A DNA stretch of 64,000 nucleotides from Chitinophagales bacterium (lineage in GTDB: Bacteria; Bacteroidota; Bacteroidia; Chitinophagales; Chitinophagaceae). Under the pieces are notes generated by a model. That model saw only the letters and a list, made by a program, of their open reading frames with translations. It did no database searches and was not told the DNA's origin. Positions 58,221-64,000 of this stretch are shown in pieces. Location of the stretch: NCBI GenBank assembly GCA_017303855.1, contig JAFLBL010000008.1:62001-126000 (forward strand), read 5' to 3'. Numbering within the stretch: the first letter of the stretch is position 1; the number at the start of each line of letters is the position of its first letter. The position numbers and the translations under genes are program-made.

Positions 58221-59753
58221 ATGAAAAAGCTATTTTATATACCCCTTGCAATAATTGTCATGAGTGTTGCAAGCTCCTGTAAGAAGTTCGATGAGCTGAA
58301 TACCAATCCGGATGTTCCAACAACGGTAACCCCGGAATTGATTTCCGCGCAATTGATGAAAGACGTTTACCGGTTCTGGAATGTGAACCCCACAGACTTC
58401 GGTTCAGGAAATCTATGGGCCAAGCACACGGCCATGCTGGAAACGAATCCCAATCCGGGACAGTATTACTATTCTTATTATCCGTATGGTTCCTTTGGCG
58501 GTTTTCAAAAGCTGACTAACCTGAAACGAATGGTGGAACTGGCAACCGGTAATCCTACCGAGTCATCTTATAAAGGATTAGCCTTGTTTATGAAAGCAAG
58601 TGCCGGATTTAATATGGTGACGGATATGGGTGATATTCCTTATTCCGATGCAGGAAAAGCTGAAGAAGGAAATACCACACCGAAGTATGACAAGTCGGCC
58701 GACGTGTTTGCGGCTATACTGAATGATCTGAAAGCAGCTGAAGAAGCATTTGCCACCGGCGTTACATTCGGAGGCGATTTGATGTATGGCGGTAATCCGG
58801 TAAAATGGCGCAGACTCTGCAATGCCATGCAGCTGAAAGTACTTCAGACTATCAGTAAGAAGATCACGACGGAACAGAAAGCACGTTTCGCTGCCATTGT
58901 TGCAGCCGGGAATTTACTGACTGAGGCAGATAATTTCCAACTGGTTTATACAGAGAACACCAATGCTTCACATCCGTTTTTTAACGGGGAGAACCGCCGG
59001 ATTGTTATTGGCGTTGCTAAACAGGTGGTCGATTTTCTGAAACTCAACAATGACCGGCGTTTATTCTATTTTGCAGAACCGGCTCCCTATAAAATCACCG
59101 GTGGCTTACTGGAGAATGATTACAATGCGTATGAAGGAGCCCCGACAGAACTGAGTGCCGATCAGCTGGCCTTGAACAGGGCTGCCGGTAAGTATTCACT
59201 TATCAACAAGCGCTATGTGGCATTACGCTCCGGCGATCCGAAACTGGAATTCACTTATGCCGAACAGTGTTTTATTATCGCCGAAGCCATCGAGGAAGGA
59301 TGGTTAAGCGGGTCCGCTCAGACGTATTATGAAAACGGGGTGAAAGCAATTCTGAAATATTATATGACGCTGCCATCTGCAACGCCGGCTAACCTGCATG
59401 GTATGGCCATTACACAAAGTTATATTGATGGATATTTCACCGGGGAAGCCGCATATAAAACAGCAGGCACCAAAGCGGACAGGCTGCAACAGATCATTAC
59501 GCAGAGATGGCTGCTCGACTTCTTCCAGGGTAACTCGCTGTTCAGTTACAAAACGTTCCTGCGTACCGGTTTGCCTGCATTCCCGCTGAATTCAGCAACC
59601 AGTATGAACCCGGATGATCCGGCCGTTTATCCCAAGCGCTGGAAATACCCGCCTTCTGAACTGACGACGAATGAAACCAATTACAACCAGGCGGTTACGG
59701 ATCAGTTTGGCGGTTTCGATGGCATCAATAAAGTGCCGTGGTACCTGCAGTAA
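58221..59753 (+). CDS. SusD-like glycan-binding lipoprotein (SusD2, SusD-like 2 type)
   Basis: A 510-residue lipoprotein (MKKLFYIPLAIIVMSVASSC, lipobox ASSC). The sequence (KFDELNTNPDVPTTVTPELISAQLMKDVY, ASAGFNMVTDMGDIPYSDAGKAEEGNTTPKYDKSADVFAAIL, KWRRLCNAMQLKVLQTISKK) fits the second SusD family. It differs clearly from SusD1, so the two SusC/D pairs probably take up different oligosaccharides. A strong terminator 48 bases after the stop ends the regulatory/transport operon. Confidence 0.94.
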   Translation: MKKLFYIPLAIIVMSVASSCKKFDELNTNPDVPTTVTPELISAQLMKDVYRFWNVNPTDFGSGNLWAKHTAMLETNPNPGQYYYSYYPYGSFGGFQKLTNLKRMVELATGNPTESSYKGLALFMKASAGFNMVTDMGDIPYSDAGKAEEGNTTPKYDKSADVFAAILNDLKAAEEAFATGVTFGGDLMYGGNPVKWRRLCNAMQLKVLQTISKKITTEQKARFAAIVAAGNLLTEADNFQLVYTENTNASHPFFNGENRRIVIGVAKQVVDFLKLNNDRRLFYFAEPAPYKITGGLLENDYNAYEGAPTELSADQLALNRAAGKYSLINKRYVALRSGDPKLEFTYAEQCFIIAEAIEEGWLSGSAQTYYENGVKAILKYYMTLPSATPANLHGMAITQSYIDGYFTGEAAYKTAGTKADRLQQIITQRWLLDFFQGNSLFSYKTFLRTGLPAFPLNSATSMNPDDPAVYPKRWKYPPSELTTNETNYNQAVTDQFGGFDGINKVPWYLQ

Positions 59754-59801
59754 TTGTAATGCAGTCAATTTATTTGTATGCAGTTTTAAGGTTATAGCAG
59801 T

Positions 59802-59835
59802 ATGGAGGAGCCTCGGCGGCTCCTCCATCTCTTTT
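59802..59835 (+). terminator. rho-independent terminator
   Basis: Perfect 11-bp stem (ATGGAGGAGCC with GGCTCCTCCAT), 5-base loop, then CTCTTTT. It ends the susC2/susD2 transcript, so the following GH16 gene probably has its own promoter or depends on read-through. Confidence 0.92.
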
Positions 59836-59978
59836 GCAACCGGAATCTGTACATCTTTCTCATATAGCGAGCAGTTCATAAGCAATAAAGAAAAGTGGAT
59901 CGTATATTCTTGTCTAAGATTTTACCTCCACTTTTTATTTTCTGTATTGCCACTTCTTCACGAATTAATTCTACTAAA

Positions 59979-60782
59979 ATGCTTACCAGGTTAAATATAT
60001 ATTTCCGGTTACTCCTGTCTCCGGCGTTTATTTTTCTTTCCTTTCTATCAACAGCACAACCGGGCAAGGGTAAACTTGTCTGGTCTGATGAGTTTGAATA
60101 TTCTGGTTTGCCGGATAGCAGCAAATGGAAACAGGATGCAGGCGGACACGGCTGGGGGAATAACGAATTGCAATATTATACCAGCAAGGATACACAGCAG
60201 GCCGTTGTAAGAGATGGTAAATTGTTGATTACCGCACGAAAACAGGAAAAAGAAAACCGGCATTATACATCAGCCAAGCTCCTGACAAAAGGGATTCGGG
60301 AATTTCAATATGGCCGGATTGAAGTCAGTGCCAAATTACCCGCTGGAGTAGGTACCTGGCCCGCCATCTGGATGCTGGGTACGAATATCAGAGAAGCAGG
60401 TTGGCCGGCTTGCGGCGAAATTGATATTATGGAGCATGTGGGATATAATAAAGACAGCATATTTGGCACCATTCACACAGCTGCTTATAATCATGTGAAA
60501 GGAACCCAGAAAGGGAAGGGGATTTTTATTAACAATCCCTATACTGAATTTCATGTTTATGCAATTGACTGGACAGCGGAAAAAATTGATTTTCTGCTGG
60601 ACGGGACTATTTACTATTCCGTAAGGAACGAACACCTGACTACGAAGGAATGGCCTTTTGATCAGCCTTTTTACCTGATTCTGAACCTGGCAATTGGTGG
60701 TGGTTGGGGTGGAAAGATGGGCGTGGATGATAACCTTTTTCCGGCCGTGATGGAAGTGGATTATGTCAGAGTGTACCAATAA
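59979..60782 (+). CDS. glycoside hydrolase family 16 enzyme (second copy)
   Basis: A 267-residue exported enzyme (signal peptide ending FLSTAQ). LVWSDEFEYSGLPDSSKWKQDAGGHGWGNNELQYYT is typical of the laminarinase-like GH16_3 group. The catalytic EIDIME is at about residues 147-152, followed by HVGY, and VMEVDYVRVYQ closes the domain. Compared with the GH16 at 46067 it has the classical laminarinase flank (GWGNNELQYYT, EIDIMEHVGY), so the two copies probably differ in substrate. The ATG at 59979 is chosen over a GTG at 59895. Confidence 0.9.
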   Translation: MLTRLNIYFRLLLSPAFIFLSFLSTAQPGKGKLVWSDEFEYSGLPDSSKWKQDAGGHGWGNNELQYYTSKDTQQAVVRDGKLLITARKQEKENRHYTSAKLLTKGIREFQYGRIEVSAKLPAGVGTWPAIWMLGTNIREAGWPACGEIDIMEHVGYNKDSIFGTIHTAAYNHVKGTQKGKGIFINNPYTEFHVYAIDWTAEKIDFLLDGTIYYSVRNEHLTTKEWPFDQPFYLILNLAIGGGWGGKMGVDDNLFPAVMEVDYVRVYQ

Positions 60783-60836
60783 GCCTGATCATTTTGTACC
60801 TTAACCTTGCTCTTGCACTCACCGGTAATTAAACAT

Positions 60837-63479
60837 ATGAAAAAGTTGTATATGAGTACCGTACACAAACTACTCCTCAGCCTGTTGTTTTTACCCGTTT
60901 TCGGAGGTGCCCAGTTTGTTACATTTCCCAAAGAAGCAAAATTCATTTTCGGGGATAATCCGGCATGGTCCGAAGCAGGTTACAACGATAATGGCTGGAC
61001 TTTTCAGCAACTGGCAAAAAGTTTTACAAAAGATTCATCGTATGCATGGTACAGAATCAGGGTTGTGATTCCTTCTACATTGAAAACAAAGGATGGCCGT
61101 GGGCTTAAGCTGATGCTGGGAAAAATTGATGATGCGGACCAGACCTGGCTGAATGGACGTAAGATAGGAGAAACGGGTTCCTTCCCGCCGGACTATGAAA
61201 CACAATGGGAAAAACCAAGGCTCTATATTATCCCGGAAAATGAAGTACGGTGGGATCAGGAGAATGTAATAGCTGTACGTATCTACAACCTAATTGGGGG
61301 AATGGGTATGTGGGAAGGTCCTTACCGGATAGAGCCATTGGGCTGGACAGACGATGTATCCATTGACAGGGAAATCGCGGAGATCAGCGGCAAAGGGGTA
61401 CAACTGAAACTCAGGTTTAAAAATCTGACAGAACACGGATTCCGTGGAGCCGCATATTATTGGGTTGCAGATAAAACGGGAAAGAAGATTCTGTTTTCAG
61501 AACAAAAGACCGTATACCTTCCCGCAGGTAAAAACGAAATGGCGGTTGTTGACTTTACCCCGTTTAGGAAGCAAGGCGAAGACGTATTTACGGTTGGATA
61601 CCGGATCAATGATGACAGCAGTGCCCTCTTCAGTACATATGATCAAATGTTTATTGCCGGCAATGAGCTGGACATTCCTGTAAACAACCAGGTGACTCCT
61701 GTTGTAAAAGATAAAATACAACCGGTGTTTACCGCAATTCCCTTTCAACAGCAACAGTTAAATGGCTATTTGCAAACCCGGTTGTTGCAGAACCTGGAGC
61801 AGCGATTACTGCAGGTGGATGAAGAAGGATTGATGGGTTCTTATTTCCGGCGGCCGGGTATACACCCATGGGCCGGTGAACATGTGGGCAAATACCTGGA
61901 AGCGGCCAGTAATACCTGGAAACTCACCCGTGATCCGCGGTTGAAAAAGCAAATGGACCGTATTATGTATGGATTAATTCATACACAAAAAGACGATGGC
62001 TATCTTGGCACGTATACACCCGATCAGTACTGGACCAGTTGGGATGTCTGGAGTCATAAATATAATCTGTACGGGTTACTGGCCTATTACTCCATCAGTG
62101 GTTATCAACCTGCACTGGAATCCTGTAAAAAAATGGGAGACCTGCTTTGCCGGACATTTGGAGAACAACCCGGCCAACTGGATATTATCAATGCCGGCAC
62201 GCATGTGGGCATGGCCGCAACCAGTGTACTGGATCCGATGGTTGAACTGTACCGGTATACAGGGGATAAAAAATACCTTGATTTTTGTTATTATATACTC
62301 CGGGCCTGGGAACAAAAAAACGGCCCGAAGTTAATCAGCACTTTGCTCACCACGGGCAATGTGGCTAAAGTGGGCAATGGAAAAACCTATGAGATGATCT
62401 CCAATTTCGTGGGACTGGTCAACCTGTACCGGGTTACCGGTGACGCGGCATTGCTTTCCCCGGTGCTGATTGCCTGGAAAGACATTGTTAAAAACAGGTT
62501 ATACATCACCGGTACTGCCAGTGCACATGAATATTTTCAGGACCCCGGTCATTTGCCGGCCGGTATCGATGCCAGTATGGGTGAAGGTTGTGTAACCACT
62601 ACCTGGATGCAGCTGAACCAGCAGTTGTTTCAGCTTACCGGGGAAAACAAATATCTCGAACAGATTGAACGTACTTTTTATAATCACCTGATTGGCGCGG
62701 AGAATCCTCAAACAGGTTGTGTAAGCTATTATACACCGCTGATGGGAAAGAAACCCTATACCTGTTTTATTACCTGTTGTATGTCCAGTATTCCCAGGGG
62801 TATTGCCCTGCTGCCGTACTTTACCTATGGCCGGGCAGGGAACAGTCCGGCGCTCATGTTGTATGAGCCGGCTGTTTACACGGATACGGTACGTACATCG
62901 GATGCACGAAAAGTGGGGTTAACCCTGCAACTGGAAAATAATTTTCCGGCCTTCGCGGGCAGTACGCTGACCATGCAGCTCACGGAAAAAGCCCGCTTTC
63001 CATTCGTGTTACGGGTGCCTGACTGGTGCCAGGCATTTACCGCCCGGGTTGGCGGTACAACGTATAAAGGAATAGCCGGAAAGAACCTGGTGATTGAAAG
63101 AAACTGGAACCTGCAGGAGCAGATCAGTATCCGGTTTAAGATGCCGGTAAAAATATGGTCTGGTGGTAAATCTTATCCGGGTCAGATCGCTTTTCAGCGG
63201 GGGCCACAGGTGCTGGCAGTGGACAGTTCATTCGTTGCTGCAAGTTCGGCTATTACGGATACAGTGAAAAGAATGCCACTGCAGGCGGGTGGTTACCTGG
63301 AAGATGTAAAGACAGCGTTATTACCAGCCACCTGGATCGGGAAGCAGTTGTATCCCGTGTACTACCGGGATAAAGCAGGAGATACCAATGGAACCAATCT
63401 GATCGTAGTGCCTTTTGCCGATGCCGGGCAATCCGGCGGGGCTGTCAGGGTATGGCTGCCATTGGTAAAAAAACCATAA
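60837..63479 (+). CDS. DUF1680 (GH127-like) enzyme with N-terminal sandwich, candidate beta-L-arabinofuranosidase
   Basis: An 880-residue exported enzyme (signal peptide ending FGGAQ). Residues about 40-180 form a GH2-type sugar-binding sandwich (GDNPAWSEAGYNDNGW, WYRIRVVIP, WLNGRKIGETGSFP). The DUF1680 (alpha/alpha) toroid starts near 330 (GSYFRRPGIHPWAGEHVGKYLEAASNTW, YGLIHTQKDDGYLGTYTP), and the C-terminal domain is beta-rich. GH127 enzymes use a Glu and a Cys near a CC motif; here TCFITCCMSSIPRGIALLP replaces the usual CCPPN text. The extra N-terminal domain and altered CC motif set it apart from classical GH127. The ATG at 60837 is chosen over a TTG at 60807. Confidence 0.85.
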   Translation: MKKLYMSTVHKLLLSLLFLPVFGGAQFVTFPKEAKFIFGDNPAWSEAGYNDNGWTFQQLAKSFTKDSSYAWYRIRVVIPSTLKTKDGRGLKLMLGKIDDADQTWLNGRKIGETGSFPPDYETQWEKPRLYIIPENEVRWDQENVIAVRIYNLIGGMGMWEGPYRIEPLGWTDDVSIDREIAEISGKGVQLKLRFKNLTEHGFRGAAYYWVADKTGKKILFSEQKTVYLPAGKNEMAVVDFTPFRKQGEDVFTVGYRINDDSSALFSTYDQMFIAGNELDIPVNNQVTPVVKDKIQPVFTAIPFQQQQLNGYLQTRLLQNLEQRLLQVDEEGLMGSYFRRPGIHPWAGEHVGKYLEAASNTWKLTRDPRLKKQMDRIMYGLIHTQKDDGYLGTYTPDQYWTSWDVWSHKYNLYGLLAYYSISGYQPALESCKKMGDLLCRTFGEQPGQLDIINAGTHVGMAATSVLDPMVELYRYTGDKKYLDFCYYILRAWEQKNGPKLISTLLTTGNVAKVGNGKTYEMISNFVGLVNLYRVTGDAALLSPVLIAWKDIVKNRLYITGTASAHEYFQDPGHLPAGIDASMGEGCVTTTWMQLNQQLFQLTGENKYLEQIERTFYNHLIGAENPQTGCVSYYTPLMGKKPYTCFITCCMSSIPRGIALLPYFTYGRAGNSPALMLYEPAVYTDTVRTSDARKVGLTLQLENNFPAFAGSTLTMQLTEKARFPFVLRVPDWCQAFTARVGGTTYKGIAGKNLVIERNWNLQEQISIRFKMPVKIWSGGKSYPGQIAFQRGPQVLAVDSSFVAASSAITDTVKRMPLQAGGYLEDVKTALLPATWIGKQLYPVYYRDKAGDTNGTNLIVVPFADAGQSGGAVRVWLPLVKKP

Positions 63480-63517
63480 GGACATTTTTTATTATAGTGC
63501 AATCAAAAAAATTAGTC

Positions 63518-64000
63518 GTGAAAAAGATCGTTTCAGGCCTCTTCAGTTTACTGTTGTTACAACAGTTAACCGCACAATTGGAAAAGCCGGCCACCCTGAC
63601 TTTCTTACATACAGCGGGGCAGGATATGATAGATGAATCAGGAAGAAAAGTATTTTTAAAAGGCGTTGGGTTGGGTAACTGGATGTTGCCGGAAGGATAT
63701 ATGTGGAAATTCGGGGCTGGAGGGGATCGTCCCCGTAAAATAGAGAAGCTGGTGGCGGACCTGATCGGCGAAGAGAAAGCCGCCCGGTTCTGGACGGCAT
63801 TCCGGAAAAATTATATTACGGAAGCCGATATAAAGCGGATTGCGGAACTGGGGTTTAACAGTGTCCGGCCGGCACTTAATTCCCGGTTATTCATGACAGA
63901 GAGTGATCAGCCCGAATTTGTGGAAGAAGGATTTCAATTACTCGATTCATTGATCAGCTGGTGCCGGAAATATTCACTTTATGTTATTATCGATATGCAT
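63518..64000 (+). CDS. glycoside hydrolase family 5 enzyme, 3' end outside window
   Basis: The first 161 codons of a secreted barrel glycosidase. The GTG at 63518 gives KKIVSGLFSLLLLQQLTAQ, a good signal peptide; no ATG is nearby. The visible part carries the GH5 opening (DESGRKVFLKGVGLGNWMLPEGYMW, ITEADIKRIAELGFNSVRPALNSRLF, WCRKYSLYVIIDMH, where the last strand is the conserved strand 3). The catalytic Glu residues lie beyond the window. It starts 38 bases after the GH127-like gene with no terminator between, so it is probably in the same operon. The subfamily cannot be fixed from this part. Confidence 0.85.
   Translation, partial: MKKIVSGLFSLLLLQQLTAQLEKPATLTFLHTAGQDMIDESGRKVFLKGVGLGNWMLPEGYMWKFGAGGDRPRKIEKLVADLIGEEKAARFWTAFRKNYITEADIKRIAELGFNSVRPALNSRLFMTESDQPEFVEEGFQLLDSLISWCRKYSLYVIIDMH

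Overview
The window reads as a single chromosomal stretch of a Bacteroidota bacterium, most likely of the Chitinophagaceae or a close family. The evidence is two SusC/SusD outer-membrane pairs, a hybrid two-component regulator with a periplasmic propeller, an ECF sigma/FecR pair, a type IX secretion C-terminal domain, many signal peptides ending in AQ, and lipoboxes of the form SxC. There is no integrase, insertion sequence, tRNA, rRNA or CRISPR array that I can see.

Left part (1-29959): mixed housekeeping and accessory genes. In order: an M1 metallopeptidase cut by the left edge; a small hypothetical protein; a hybrid histidine kinase; a lipoprotein with a glycosidase-like barrel; a minus-strand cluster of a lipoprotein, a radical SAM enzyme and a secreted hypothetical protein; a DUF5916 outer-membrane protein; a small protein resembling a histidine-kinase ATPase domain; a DUF1343/NamZ-type muramidase; a YafY/WYL regulator with a DinB-family protein; a NarL-type sensor kinase; a large T9SS-secreted propeller protein; a DUF4846 lipoprotein; a membrane-bound metal-dependent hydrolase; a phospholipase D/cardiolipin-synthase-like protein; an L,D-transpeptidase; a small protein reminiscent of bacterial release-factor-like domains; and an FAD/Fe-S 2-hydroxyacid dehydrogenase.

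Right part (29994-64000): a large polysaccharide utilisation locus that runs off the right edge. A hybrid two-component regulator (29994-34106) precedes SusC1/SusD1, then a BNR_4 propeller protein, GH105, galactokinase, GH2 beta-galactosidase, GH16 and DUF2264 (GH154-like). Two minus-strand genes follow, a short GH31 and a two-domain esterase. A second module then begins with ECF sigma, FecR, an STN-bearing SusC2 and SusD2, followed by a second GH16, a GH127-like DUF1680 enzyme and a GH5 enzyme cut by the right edge.

The enzyme set (beta-galactosidase, endo-acting GH16s, a uronic-acid enzyme pair, an arabinofuranosidase-like enzyme and a kinase for free galactose) best fits a type II arabinogalactan or arabinogalactan-protein glycan as substrate. 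This is an inference from family membership. Two different regulatory systems feed the two SusC/D pairs, so the locus may be two adjacent loci for related substrates. Many starts were moved inward from the longest open frame, because an ATG followed directly by a signal peptide was available.
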